In this document: positions 30,563 through 42,189 of the stretch, piece after piece
How the letters are laid out: every line of letters begins with the position of its first letter
How positions within the stretch are numbered: position 1 is the stretch's first letter
Assembly (NCBI GenBank): GCA_950097015.1
Contig: CATNEN010000001.1
Location: forward strand, 21,257,501 to 21,321,500
Length of the DNA: 64,000 nucleotides
Direction: 5' to 3'
Source: Macrostomum hystrix
Taxonomy: Eukaryota; Platyhelminthes; Macrostomidae
Made by a program: the position numbers and the translations under genes
The notes under the pieces: generated by a model
The model's input: only the letters and a program-made list of their open reading frames with translations
Told to the model about the DNA's origin: nothing
Databases searched by the model: none

Positions 30563-30890
30563 ATTGAGTTGAGTGAATAGGGATCGAGTTGGGGTAATGG
30601 GGATCGAGTTGAGGGAATTGGGATCGAGTTGAGGGAATTAGGATCGATTTGGGGGAATGGGGATTGATTTAGGGGAATGGGGATTGATTTAGGGGAATGG
30701 GGATCGAGTTAGGGGGAATAGGGATCGAGTTGAGGGAATGGGAATCGAGTTGAGGGAATTGGGATCGATTTGGGGGAAATGGAATCAATTGGGCATATTG
30801 GAGATGGAGTTGAGGGAATAGGGATCGAGTTGAGGGAATTGGGATCTAGTTGAGGGTATTGGGATCGAGTTGGCGGAATGGGGATTAGTT
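30563..30890. repeat. 21-bp minisatellite (GGGATCGAGTTGAGGGAAT)
   Basis: About fifteen imperfect units of GGGATCGAGTTGAGGGAAT and relatives. Variants with GATTTGGGG cluster in the middle. Non-coding. The 800 bp after it hold no supported gene. Confidence 0.9.
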
Positions 30891-31717
30891 TGGGAAAAAT
30901 TTTTAATGTTTATATAAAAACAAAACTCATCAAGCAGCTCAATCATAAATTATCTTTTACGAGCTATATTTAAAAAATCTAGACAATAACTTGTTTTTCG
31001 TTTAAAATGTACTTTTTCGGAAGCTAGGCCTTTTGACATTGATAGCTTCCAGACTTTTTTCAATTCCTTCTCGTCGTGGCTCGGAGGCATGACTGCAATT
31101 TAGGGAATTAAATATTAGTCAGCTTCCTTTCTTGGTTTGATCGTCAGGGTCTTTTGTTAACCGAGAAGGAGGCCCTTCCCTGCCGCAGCAGCAAGCATAT
31201 AGCCTATGCTCTTGAGAACATTTCGGAATTATGAAGTGGTGTTGATTACCCGAGACTAGTTTTTTATAATTTACTTTGCTTATTATGGCCAAGTGATATC
31301 ACTTGTTTATTTAATTATGCTTGCTGCTGAAGAACCAAGTCGAAGCCACTATCGCATGTAAAATATTGGTTTAAAAAGAATGTCGAAAAGAACAGTGCAG
31401 GTACTTGCTACGGTGCTAGGTGCTAGGTGTGCGGGCATGTGGAAAGTAATTTATTGTTTTTTCTGTCTATTTTTCAGATGTAATGATGCGGGAGTTTATC
31501 ATAACACAATTGTATGAACAGGATAAATTGTATGTCTCATATATACAGCTTAGCCAAGACAAACGATTTGTAAATTTTTTGTGCTTTTTGTACAATTTGA
31601 AGATGCGATGATGCCAAAAGAAATGGAGTATACATACACCCAGTTCTGTGAACGGGATAATTTTGTTATGTCTAGTAAAATGTATGTCTGTAACAAATAG
31701 CAATTAAAGATCCTTGC

Positions 31718-31905
31718 GGTGGGGCAAGGTAGCAACTTAAAATCCACTATTCTATGGACGAAATTCGAAGCAGATAAGATAAGTGTCCTGACTAGCTGAG
31801 TTGGCAACTCAGTTGCCAACTCAGCTAGTCAGGGGATCGAAACTTATCTTATCTGCTTCGAATTTCCATAGAATAGTGGATTTTAAGTTGCTACCTTGCC
31901 CCACC
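31718..31905. repeat. 188-bp near-perfect palindrome
   Basis: The two arms (about 94 bp each) run from GGTGGGGCAAGGTAG to CTACCTTGCCCCACC, with a few mismatches near 31733-31785. The centre is near 31811 in GAGTTGGCAACTCAGTTGCCAACTC. It is too short for a gene and looks like a foldback transposon or a recombination-made inverted duplication. Frames on both strands through it are mirror copies. Confidence 0.9.
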
Positions 31906-32123
31906 CCAGAGGCAAGTCAAGTCAAAGTTAAGGGTAAACAAAGTAACCTATATTTCTTATTGCACGCCAGACCAAACTCCCTTCAGCTTATCTCCGTCTG
32001 TTGTGGTCCCTGGTCCGCTCGTCTGAGTTGCAAGCGAATTTAGGAAGCAAAAAATCGGCGGCCGTTTTGTCAACATAGTGGGTGGATTCTGCCTAGGGCT
32101 CAAGTTCCGACACTATTTGCTCC

Positions 32124-33674
32124 TTATCCCTCCTCACGTCGATAAGGGCGCAAACCTGTCCTGAACAATTTGCAAAGTTTCCTGTTTGCTAAACCCAAAT
32201 CCAAGTTTAGAGCACGTGTAGAGTAGATAAGAAAATTTATGAACATGTGGCACTCGTAGAAGGGGATAAACAAGGCTAGCTTTCCTGTCCCGTTAGCGGA
32301 ATGACGTAAAAAAGTCGTCATTTTGGCCGGTCTACTAAGAGCTTTCGGAAGCAGCCAACATTTTTGCCCTGGGCGGCCAGTTGCGATTTCGGATGTTAGG
32401 CGGTAAACTCCAATCCCAAGTGCCAGGGAGTCGTAAGGATAGTTGTAGACATTGTCGAAATCCTGGAGCACTCTGCCACTTATTATGCCGTCCGGTTTAA
32501 CTTCATCAATATGAATGCATGTCGTCCCAACGAAGCAGCAATTGTCACCCTTCTTCGTGCTGAATTCTATAGTTGTTTCTGCTGGCTGGCTGAGGTACAT
32601 ATTTCGTACTTGTAGTACTTGACAAACTGAATGAGCGGCGACATGCCTGGTCACTTTGACCCTTCTCTTGATTGCTCCCAGATAGCTTTCGAATGGAAAT
32701 GTACTAAAATTATTTAAGTTACCTAGCCTTCTAACAAACTGGTCGAGGTGAAGAAGTGCATGAATATTGTAGCTAATCGATTTTTGGCCAAATAACTTTG
32801 ACATCTGTTCGACGAATACCTCGATGCAGCTTTTCGCTGAATCCCATAGATTAGAATACCTTTCCGTGGAATAGCAGTATACGGCGAAGTGCAGAAGAAA
32901 ATTTTTGTAAAACTGTTCCTTAACATATCCCTTAAAAATTATTGGTCCCAGGTAAAGAATAATTTGTCTGAACTCTGTCGCCTTAAAATGGTTAAGACAC
33001 TTATCTATGCGGCGAGGTCTTCTCTGGAAATTAGACGGAGTCCAGCTGGCAATACCGGCAATGATGTCCGACAAAGACTTCATATTCCTGCGACTAAAGC
33101 GGCAGCCTCCTTCTCCAAAATAAAAGTGCATTAACTTCCTTACTGCTCCCAGACAAACGGCATGTTGAAAATCCAGAGGAAAACAGTTGACGAAGTCAAT
33201 GTTGGGCAGGTCCAACAGTGGTGACTTGATGACCGCTCCTGTGGCGTCTTTTTTCTGGTTGTTCTCTACTAGGAATCGGTACGCTTCCCCACATCTATTC
33301 TGGCCAGCAGTTACGGAAAATGTCACTCTGCCTTCAGCACGCAAGCCCACAGCTCGACAGTAACTGCATCCTAAGTAGCTTGTGTGACCCAGAGTGCACA
33401 TTAAAAAACTGCGGGCAAGGGTGTCACAGACAAAATAAATAGTCGAGAACATGATGCTGATTTTCTCACTGATTTTGACTGGACTAGACAGAAAGTTTTT
33501 TGCTTCTTGGCAAAACTGTCGCATGTACTCCTGTACTGGTGGCTTTCCAGTGCCGGCCCAAATAGCCACTGGAAAAGGCTTAGCGAATGCGGATGGAATT
33601 TTCATTAGGATTGGCCATAGACTAATCGTACTGAATAGATAGAGAGGAAGTCCGTCACTGTTTAGAATTGCGTC
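32124..33674 (-). pseudogene. EnSpm/CACTA-type transposase, 5' truncated
   Basis: The open frame gives 493 residues from the ATG at 33605 and stays open about 23 codons further upstream to a stop. Motifs of the large uncharacterised animal transposase group are present: NSDG followed by LWPIL, then WAGTGKPP, a Cys pair in GHTSYLGCSYC, DFQHAVCLGAVRKLM, and NIHALLHLDQF with FPFESYLGAIKRRV. The NSDG aspartate probably belongs to the DDE triad. There is no zinc finger and no upstream exon with a start. A LINE begins just beyond. No CACTA termini were identified. Confidence 0.65.
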
Positions 33675-34287
33675 GAATTAGTAACACTTTGTTTGACCTT
33701 CATGCAGCAAATTTTCTGGTCTCAGTGTCAACAAATTCTTCGAAAGTAGAAAAAAGAGGTCACGGCAATCCTTTGATCCTAATCCTAAGCAACAAATCAG
33801 TAGTAAAATTTCCAACCGTAGACAGAGCAGTGGCATCGCCAGAAATTCCACAAAGCGTCGCTCTGGGTCAACGTCGAGTAAGCCGACCGAAACGGGCTCG
33901 GATGATACCACTTCAGGGGCCTGCGAGAACCCGACGACGAAGGGGATGAGGCCGGCGACTGTCGCTGTCGTCGGAGGGAGAGCCAGCTGGCTCCTTCAAG
34001 ACGCCCGATGGACGTGCCTCTAGTGTCATTCATTCCTAAAGCCACTCCAACATCGGCAACAGGTCGCCCGACGGCACCGACCTCGGCATCGGCAGGACGC
34101 CAAGTGTCCACGCCGCACAAACTGGGCACTATGGAGGCTGCTGCTGCATCACCTGAAAAGGAAACAGGCAAAACAAGTACTGAAAATCGGACCAACGAAA
34201 CCATAGACAATCTACTATATCTACATTGCAGCACCGATGTGAACGTGGAACCGTTCAGGCTGCCAGAAAAAGTGTCTAAATGGCCAA

Positions 34288-34923
34288 ATGGGGTATTCCC
34301 ACAACAAGGATGCCCATTTCAAATATTGCCCGTATCTAGTGCGCCACGTCGCCAGCCAGGCGTACCACAGCATCATTAGTGATATCCTGCCGCTCTCCTT
34401 CCACCATAAACCAGAATATAGTTATTCAGAAGAAATACTTAAAGAAAATAACAATTGGTATCTAACTGTTCAACTCATCAAGGAGTTCCTAACTGAGCAC
34501 CTAAAATTGCCAAACTTTAATTCTTGCCTCATAAACTTCTACGCACGGCCTGAAATCGGCATTCCTTACCATGCCGACAACGAGCTGGGGCCCGAGCCAA
34601 CGATCGCCACGGTGTCCTTTGGGGCGCCGAGGCGTTTCTTAGTCATGGCCAACAATGACCAACGAATCATCTGCGACTACCCAAGGGTGCCTGGGTCTGT
34701 CATTATTATGAGCGGGACAAGTCAGAAGAAGACCCGGCAAAGCGTACCACCCACGCCCCTGGAGCAGGCTGGCTACCGAATCTCGCTAACCTTCAGGGTG
34801 ACGGACCCATCTTTGAGACTGCGCCAGCCCACCACGGTGCCAAAGTCTGCAGCAGCAGCAGCAGTGGCGGCAGTAGTGGCGGCGGGGGCCCACGGCCGAC
34901 CTCCACGAGGTGTCCCTGGATAA
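34288..34923 (+). pseudogene. AlkB-like 2OG-Fe(II) oxygenase domain of the LINE
   Basis: A 211-residue frame. The first two metal ligands are seen in IPYHADNE (H-x-D), and RISLTFRV near residue 165 is the 2-oxoglutarate-binding arginine strand. The second iron histidine, normally in a W-x-HSVP context, appears as Gln in TRQSVPPT, so catalysis is doubtful. AlkB domains that demethylate nucleic acids are known in some LINEs and RNA viruses. The frame overlaps the endonuclease frame by 14 bp with no ATG for the latter, so they were probably one protein now split by a frameshift. The tail is alanine-rich. Confidence 0.7.
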
Positions 34924-37045
34924 CTCTAACGGGCCGTACTACCACCGAGTCTGCGAGGGAGACGAGGAACACTGCGCCACCAACACCGGCGGAGCAGTGG
35001 ACCCCGACGGCGACCTCTACACCGTGATGCGCATCCGGGGCGGCGACGGCGCGGCCGAACGCCCCCGAAGACGCGGAGGCCGCCGTAGGACTGGCACGCT
35101 AGGAACCGAGCCGAGCCTAGAGCCCCTGGTGCAGTTCAACTGCAACGGCCTCAAGAGCCGTCACACGGAGCTGGCCCACAGGCTCGCGACCCTGCGCCCC
35201 ATCGCCGTCCTCCTGCAAGAAACGAAGCTTAGAAAAGACGAGGCCTACAACCCGCCCCGCGGATACGTGGTGGCGGCGCGGTCGGATGGCATCATTGCCC
35301 CTGGAAGCAACTGCCACGCAGCTCCCACGACCACCGATCAAACCAACAACCAGGCCACGGCGACCATGGCTGCTGCCGGGAAACAGCGCCGGGTCCAGAA
35401 TCCTAGATGCCGCCTGCGCCACCCGGACTCCAGAGACCTGTGGTGCCCAGGCTGCCGCAGCGGCCGGACGGCCTGCGAGGTCCGCTATACCCCATGGCCT
35501 GACCACACGAGCCGCCCAGATCCTGCCTTTGTCCGGACTGTCCAGATTCCAGAATCCAACCAATCCACTAAGTCAAAAATCACGGCTCGCGGAGGCGCAA
35601 TGATCCTCGTCCGTGAGGATACCAGCTACGACCGTCTGAACATCCAGCGGGAGCACAATCTGCTCGACGTGGCCGCCTGCCGTATCCGGCCCCGCGCCCA
35701 ACCGTCCGTCACCTTGGTCTCTGTCTACGCCGCTCCGACAAGCAGCCAACGACCAGAAGACAAGTGGCAACCTTCCTTCTGCCGCCTGCCAGTCACCGGC
35801 AGAGTCATCATCGGAGGCGATTTCAATGCCCACGGTAGCTGGGATCACCACATGGACGAGGATGGGCGAGGACAAATTGTGGACGAATGGGCTGCCCGCA
35901 ATGGCCTTGTTGTCTGCAACTCCAGATCGCACACCCGCACCTGTCCCAGTTCAGGGCGCCTCAGCGCTCCCGACATCACCGCCTGTAGCAGCAGCCTGGC
36001 CGACGCGGTCTGTAGCACGTGGAAAACCTGCGCGGACTGGGGCAGCGACCACCTCGCCATGATCTTCAGCATCTACTCCACCCGCACCAGCGCCGCACTC
36101 AAGCCGGGCCCGAAACGATGGATCTACCGCAAGGCAGACTGGGGAAGCTTCCGGAGCCAGCTCGAGGCCTGGGCCGCCCAGGACCTTGGCGAGAACACTC
36201 TGAACGAAGAGGCGAGCCGACTCTCCGAGGCTATCCTGTCAGCCGCCCGCCGCGCCATCCCGCGCAGCTCCGGTAGGCCGGCCCGTCGCCTCCCCTTCTG
36301 GAACGACGCCTGTGAGGACGCCACGCGTGCCACCCGCCTGGCGCGCCAAGCCGCTGAGGCCAATCCATCCCCGGAGAACCTCGCGGCGGCTGCCACCGCA
36401 CGCCACAAGGCTTCCGAATGTCTCCAGAAAGAAAAGAAGGCCTTCCTGCTGGAAAAGGCGGCTACTTTCGACAGGAATACCGACATTTTCGGCCTCCTCC
36501 GCGCTATGCGGGGGGAAGGCCCAAAAGGCAATGACCCAGCCGCCATCCTCAAACCTGCCACCGACACGGCGCCGGAACGACCGGCGCGCACCAACAAAGA
36601 GAAGGCGGACCTCTTCTGCCAACTCTACGCGGATGTCAGCCGCGTCAACAGGCGCCCGCAGGACGCAGCGATACGGGCCGAAGCGAACCTGGCCACCCGC
36701 CCAGGCGATGACGAGCCCTCCGATGGTGCCGATCCCCCTTTCACCGCCGGAGAACTCCGCACCGCCATCCGCTGCCTCAAATCAGGGAAGTCCACCGGCG
36801 CCGATGGCGTCTCGAACGAGATGCTGAAGCGACTCCCCCCGGCAGCGGATGCTGCTCTCCTCAATCTCATCAACCGCACCTGGGCCGAGGGCAAGACTCC
36901 AAAAAGCTGGAGGCGCGGAGTCATCATACCCATCCTCAAAAAAGAAAAAGACGCCGCTTCGCCGGGGAGCTACCGCCCAGTTACTCTGACCAGCTGCATT
37001 GCCAAATGTGCAGAACGCATGGTCCTCGCCCGGCTAAACTTTTAA
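34910..37045 (+). pseudogene. LINE endonuclease plus N-terminal reverse transcriptase
   Basis: 711 codons without stop. The endonuclease motifs are FNCNGLKSR, LLQETKL, GGAMILV, VSVYAAP, GGDFNAHGSWDH, SAPDITA and GSDHLAMIF, so the active site looks complete. About 90 extra residues lie between YVVAARSDG and ITARGGAMILV and contain WCPGC and further Cys/His. RT motifs follow (KSTGADGVSNEMLK, WRRGVIIPILKK, YRPVTLTS). The frame ends at LARLNF by a frameshift, and RT continues one frame over at 37047. Confidence 0.85.
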
Positions 37046-37046
37046 C

Positions 37047-37215
37047 TTGAGCGGGAGCAGCGCCTTGACACTGAACCAAGCCGGCTTCCGGCGCGGCAGG
37101 AGCACGGAGGACCAGCTTGCACGGGTCTGTCAGGAGATTTTTGACGGCCTCGAAAACCAACCAGCGTTGAGGAGTATCCTCTGCCTCCTCGACTTCTGCA
37201 GGGCTTACGACCGGG
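37047..37215 (+). pseudogene. RT motif fragment before the deletion
   Basis: QAGFRRGRSTEDQ and LLDFCRAYDRVWR are RT motifs around the first catalytic aspartate. After VWR the sequence jumps to a region that normally lies after the RT thumb, so the motif with the two catalytic aspartates is gone. Confidence 0.8.
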
Positions 37216-37225
37216 TCTGGCGCCT

Positions 37226-38563
37226 GTGAGATCCGTGGCAGATTATGCCTGCGGCGTCTGGGGAGCTTTCGCGGCGCCAAGCACCAAGCTCCTCATCGAC
37301 AGACAGCAGCACAGCTGCGCCCGAATCATTACCGGCTGTCTGCAGCTGACCCACACACAAGACTTGCTCGCCGTGGCGGACCTTCCGACCTTCGGACACC
37401 TGATCCTCCAACGGAGCGCCATGCTCAGGGAACGGGTCCTCCGTCTTCCGGCGAATACGCCTACCCACCAGATAGCTCTGAGGGACGTCACCCCACGCCT
37501 TAAGAACCGGGCATACGAGAGCTACCAGAGACACCAGCGGAATCTGGACGACATCTGCACCGTCGCGCTGGACTTTCACCGTGAGTTTCGGGGTTGCTGG
37601 CGCCGAGTCAGCCAGGAACTCGACAGAGATGGCCTGCTCGACAGCCTCCCCAGGGAGGACGCCAATGTGCCTCTCCCACCCTGGGAGCCCAGAGCCGACA
37701 TCACCCTCGACCTCAGCCTTGCGCAACTTTGCAGCCGAAACCAACCACCAAGCCTTCGCAGCACAGCAGCGACGGAGTACCTGGCAGAACGCGGCTCCTT
37801 CCAGAACTCAGCCTGGACGGACGGCTCGGTCCGGGGCGGAACTGCCAACGGAACCAGTGCGGCCATCGTCATCACGCCGCGCTGGGGCCGGGTGGTCACC
37901 GACGCGGCAGGAACCATCTGCAGTAGCACGCAGGCCGAACTTCAGGCCATCCTGCTCGCCCTCCGGGCCTTTATCGACACGAGCCCCGGACGCGAGCCCT
38001 CGCCTATCGACATCTTCACGGACTCTCAGGCGGCCATCCTCTCCATAGCGAGGGGCCCCTGCTCTGGAGAACCCACGCTATCGGAAATCTGGACTACCGC
38101 CAGCCAGCTCGGGTCCTGCATCCGGCTGACCTGGGTCCCAGCCCACTGCGGCATCGAGCTCAACGAACGGGCTGACCGGGCCGCTAACCTCTGTACGGCC
38201 CATCAGCGCGCCCGGGCGATCACCCTGTCGGCCGCCAACGCCCACCTTCGTCGGCTCAGAGCTCAACGAGACCTCGACTTCCGCCGCGGCACTTCGTGGC
38301 CTCGCCTTCCGGCGCTCCCGAGGAAGCACGAGGTCCTCATCAACCAACTGCGCGCGGGTTGCAGCGTCCTTGCAGCAGCCACGCGCCACCGTCTCGGACT
38401 GTCCGAGGACCCCGAGTGCCCGGACTGCGGGAACCCGGACACCGAGCAGCACATCCTCCGCACGTGCCCCAGAGGCGACTCGGCTCGGCCTAGTGATGGA
38501 GCCGACATCCTCACGGACACGGCGGCGGTGCTGCATCTCCTTCGCAGACTGGGGCGTCTCTGA
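37226..38563 (+). pseudogene. LINE C-terminal part with RNase H domain
   Basis: 445 codons. The RNase H core shows WTDGS (D), TQAELQAI (E), FTDSQAA (D) and VPAHCGIELNERAD (H and D), so all catalytic residues remain. The C-terminus holds CPDCGNPDTEQHILRTC, a Cys/His motif typical after RNase H in this LINE type. The first 30 residues (YACGVWG) belong to the post-RT region. Confidence 0.9.
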
Positions 38564-38599
38564 CGTCCCCGCCCCTCGCAGTTCGCTGACTTTGGGGCG

Positions 38600-38752
38600 C
38601 GCGGTGCAGAGAGAGAGAGAGAGAGTGGCGGCAGCGGCGATGGCGGCTGAGCGATCGGCGGCAGCTGCACCGGCCCCGGAGAGGTCAGCAGCGGCGGTGT
38701 CGGCGGCGGCGGCGGTGTCGGCGGCGGCGGCGGCGAAGACGGCACATTAGTC
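38600..38752. repeat. GA run and GCG/GGC repeats after the LINE
   Basis: GAGAGAGAGAGAG followed by imperfect GCGGCG triplets. Probably the degenerate 3' tail or flank of the LINE. Confidence 0.6.
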
Positions 38753-38759
38753 ATGCCAA

Positions 38760-39359
38760 GCGCACTTTCTAATTTGTCTCCAGAGTGCAGGCTTCAAATT
38801 TAATCAGCTAGGGGTTGTTGCGCAATTTGACGATGCAATTCTAATTCAGTGGCAGTGAGTAAAATTCTCAATAGGCCAAGATGGTTTGACCTTTGAAAAA
38901 AATCTTGTTTTTCGAGTATTTAATCCCTTTAGCAACAAAGTTAAGCTTAATAAAAATACGTGTCTAATTGTCCCTAATATTTGGCATCTTTTGGTGAAGA
39001 AAATGTGAAAAAACGGTTGAGCCGTTCGGGAGAAAATCAATTACAACCAACCAAGCAAGCAACCAACCAAGCATTTCATGTTTAGTATAGTGGAGAGGAC
39101 TCGTGATTTGCAGTATGAATACTTTATCAAGTCCTGGATTGTTGTAGTCATTTTGCTGTAATGCAATCGGCTGTAATCATCTATTATGTAATGTTGTCGG
39201 AATATTTTAAGACAAATAAAATAAGGCATGAGATAGTTTCTGTTTTGTTCAGTAAGAGAATTCTAGATGGCCGAATAAATTTAGATGACATAAATATATT
39301 CGGCCGTATACTTTTGTCATCTTATTTCCTTCAGCCGAATAAAATTAAGCAGAAATTAA
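38760..39359. other. AT-rich spacer with a hairpin
   Basis: No supported gene. GGCCGAATA at 39269 pairs with the complementary word ending at 39305 around an AT-rich loop, with another CCGAATAAA at about 39334. AACCAACCAAGC repeats lie near 39045. Confidence 0.5.
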
Positions 39360-39905
39360 ATTAGACGTGACACCGGCAGAGGGGGAGCTTCCTGCCGGGG
39401 TGGCAGGACGCATCGCGCTCCAACGTATTCTAACGTGGTCTCTGGTAATGCCAGCTCGCGTGGCAGACGGCCTGAGCATCTCTCGGGTATCTGCCCGGTT
39501 GTCTTCGAGGTGGCCGAGCACGCGGCTGGCAACCAACTGAAATTTTGCCAGTGGTTGGGTGCAAACTTTGCTGGATCAGCCAGATCCAGCGACAAACACT
39601 CGATGTGTCTACAACCGGGCATAACCCGGCTCACCGACAACCAACCCACCAGGCTGCTGAGAGTTTTTGTCAAGGATGCCAAGGTTGCCCAAAAGCGCAT
39701 TGAAGAAGGAATTGTCACCCCCTTCATCACGTTTTCCTGCGAGGCCAGCAAATAATCTGCTCCCCCAGGATCACGCAGTGTTTCAAATGTCAGGGCATTG
39801 GCCAACGCGCCGTCGACTGTGCAGGTCGCAAGTGTGGCGGAGGACACCAGCTGGCAGACTGCCCGACTATCACTGCGGCATTTCTGCGGCACCCCTTAGT
39901 AATAG
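39360..39905 (+). pseudogene. Gag-like ORF1 fragment with zinc knuckles
   Basis: A 106-codon frame (39435-39755) ends in LRVFVKDAKVAQKRIEEGI and FSCEASK, a pattern seen in the nucleic-acid-binding ORF1 of LINEs. After its stop another frame gives CFKCQGIGQRAVDC and KCGGGHQLADC, two zinc-knuckle-like motifs, the first with Q where H is usual. At least one frameshift and one stop separate them. It may derive from a different element than the RT that follows. Confidence 0.55.
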
Positions 39906-39988
39906 GCAAGGGCTTTTCAGGTAGGTTTGGATGGGGTCTCAATGTATCATCTTATCTTAGAAGCAGTTCTTGCAGCAGCGAGGAGGGG

Positions 39989-41341
39989 GAGTCAGAACTC
40001 TATCTTGCGTGGCTCGACTTGCGAAAAGCCTTCGACTCAGTCAACCAACAATCTCTGATCAGAGCAGCGCGTGGTGCAGGTATTCCAGAATGCCTTCTCA
40101 AGCATCTGGAGCACCTGTACGACGGCGCACAAACTGAGCTTGGAGGGACGTGGGTTAGGTTGCAGAGGGGAGTCAGGCAGGGGGATCCGCTGTCTCCAAT
40201 CCTCTTCTGCGACATCATTGATGAACTCTTGGCAAAGCTGGATAACAACCTTGGTTTTCCTATTGGTGGACAGAAGGTCAACGCGGAAGCCTTTGCTGAT
40301 GACCTTGCTCTCTTGGCAAAGTCCAAGGTCGGCCTTCAAGCCCTGCTCAACGATCTTGCAGAGGCGCTTAAGCCTACAGGTCTCGATGTCAACCCAAATA
40401 AGTGTGCTACTATTTCCATCACTTGGGACGGAAAGAACAAGAGCTGGCTGCAGAATAAGCGCGCTAAATTTGATTTCTTAGGGACCAAACTACCAGCACA
40501 ACTTGTAGAACAGGCGTACAAATATTTGGGCTTCGAATTTGATTCTAGTGGGAGACTGCCGACTGGAGTAGAAAACTTGAAAAATCTTTTGAATGAACTG
40601 AAGGCCGCGCCTCTTAAACCGCAGCAGCGGATCTTTATGCTACGTACATTTATAATACCTAAGATAATGTACTACTTTGTTAACGGTCGCATTCACCTCT
40701 ACAACTTTCGTGAGGCCGACAATATTACTAGGGCCTTCATCCGAGACATCCTTCATCTTCCTCATGACACTCCTGTCTCCCTCTTTCACAGTGAGGTGTC
40801 TGATGGCGGTTTTAGCATTTTAAATTTCGAATCGGCTGTATTAATGTATAAGCAGAAGTGGGAGGGTATGCAAGACTCTCCGGACCCTCTAATCCGTGAG
40901 ATCTGCAGGCTCCCCAACTTCAGAAAGAGATTCCTGTACGAAGGGCGAGTTGCCCCGATCAACAACAGGAAGGAATATCGTCAGTGCTGGCGAAACAAAA
41001 TGCTTGACAACCTCGATGGCTTTGGCCTCAGCGAAGCAGCTGATGTACCCTCCTTTCACCATTGGGTATTTGATGGGTCTAGCTTGCTTTCGGGAGAAAT
41101 GTACATCAAATGCCTCAAGGTGCGGTGGAATGTGTGGCCCACTGCAGCCAGATCGTCCAGGGGCAGAAGAGAGGTCCCACTTTGTGACGCAGGCTGTAGG
41201 CAGCCAGAAGGGCTGGCCAACATCGTCCAACAGTGTGAACGCACGTGGGATAGGAGGGGGCAGCGGCACGACAGAATTGTCGACCTTATCTGCGAGGACT
41301 TTGAGAAGAGAGAGTTCAAGGTTGCGAAAGAGTCTTTGTAG
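39989..41341 (+). pseudogene. R2-type reverse transcriptase, C-terminal two thirds
   Basis: The frame opens in ELYLAWLDLRKAFDSV (RT motif A aspartate), after a one-base frameshift near 39985. It has RGVRQGDPLSPILF, AFADDLALLA (catalytic DD) and a thumb region, then CDAGCRQPEG and QQCERTWDRRGQRHD, the Cys/His motif between RT and endonuclease in R2. It ends with a TAG at 41339-41341 shortly before the endonuclease. N-terminal zinc finger and Myb parts are missing. Confidence 0.9.
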
Positions 41342-41344
41342 GCG

Positions 41345-41790
41345 CGCAAGGAAGGGCGAAGCCCGACTTAGTGACAGTTGACGGTGAGGTGACGTGGATT
41401 GCCGACGTTACGGTCTGTGCGGACAGCGGAGCAGGTCCTATGAGTAGAGCGAGAGAGGGCAAGGAGGCGTATTATGGCAGGAATGAGTTAAAAGAGGTTG
41501 TTAAGAGAGATCTTCAAGTTAAAAAGGTCAGAGTGATAGGGCTATATTGGAACTGGAGACGTTGCAGTGAGAAGAAGTCCGACAGATGGCTTAAAAAATG
41601 GGGGTTGCGAGTAGGGTCCGAAAGCTGGCAGCACTCCGGGCGCTTGAATGGTCAATTTGGTGTGCGGAGGTTTTTAACCGTAGAACGGAGGATCCGCTTC
41701 GTCCGTACAGGGGCGCATCGACGGGTGTGATGGCCGCCGTGGCTGTGTCCTACGTCATGTGCTTACCGTATGACGACTTTCTGTTATAAC
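41345..41790 (+). pseudogene. R2 restriction-like endonuclease
   Basis: The frame reads KPDLVTVDGEVTWIADVTV, the PD-(D/E)-type nuclease core of R2, and YYGRNEL further on. It is out of frame with the RT by a stop plus shift, and the last part continues better in a second frame (41598-41789), so there are probably two frame breaks. Confidence 0.8.
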
Positions 41791-42189
41791 ACTATGTTGT
41801 TTTCAGTAGTACTTACAGTAGCTTAGGCCAGGTTTTTCTAGTTTTAGGGCTTCATTATTTAGGCATTAATGTTAAATTTAGACTAGCTAGAAAATATTAT
41901 CTTCTGATTTAAGTCTAGGTTAATTTATGTTTTGGTCCTAAGTTGGGCCGCTTTCCGGTTTGAGGTCGCAGGTGGCACAGCTCTGGCAGTCCGAGGGGCC
42001 CACCCATTATGACGCTGCCCCTTGTGGGGTTGGCCGACGGGGCCCCTGAGACGGGAGGGTGTACCGGTTTCCGAGCGGTTTCCATGCCATAAAACCAGCT
42101 AACATGCTACCCAGATGATGCCCCAGTATTGGAGTGGGCACTAGCCCGATGTCTCATCGCGAGACCTTCTGGGACAGCACTAAACAAAA

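Larger units (their letters stand above)
33960..38590 (+). mobile_element. RNase H-bearing LINE, internally deleted
   Basis: In order: AlkB-like domain, AP endonuclease, RT N-terminal motifs, large deletion of the RT core, RNase H and a Cys/His tail. High GC against AT-rich flanks marks the insertion. Fragments with RNase H after RT resemble the I/Ingi/Jockey-related groups. Its 5' end is unclear, because short frames from 33668 could belong to an ORF1. A GA run and GCG repeats lie at 38600-38750 after the last stop. The copy cannot be autonomous. Confidence 0.85.
39940..42189 (+). mobile_element. R2-clade LINE, 5' truncated
   Basis: RT, Cys/His motif and restriction-like endonuclease in R2 order, then about 450 bp of 3' untranslated sequence. 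The 3' end ACTAAACAAAA meets 28S rDNA exactly at the R2 cleavage junction (42190). R2 elements insert at one site in 28S genes. This copy lies outside an rDNA unit. Confidence 0.85.

Noticed and set aside
33668-34379. Possible LINE ORF1
   Set aside because: Two short frames with no zinc knuckle or coiled coil, broken before the AlkB part; not enough to name.
35117-38754. Many long antisense frames across the LINE
   Set aside because: Shadows caused by high GC and strong codon bias of the sense frame.
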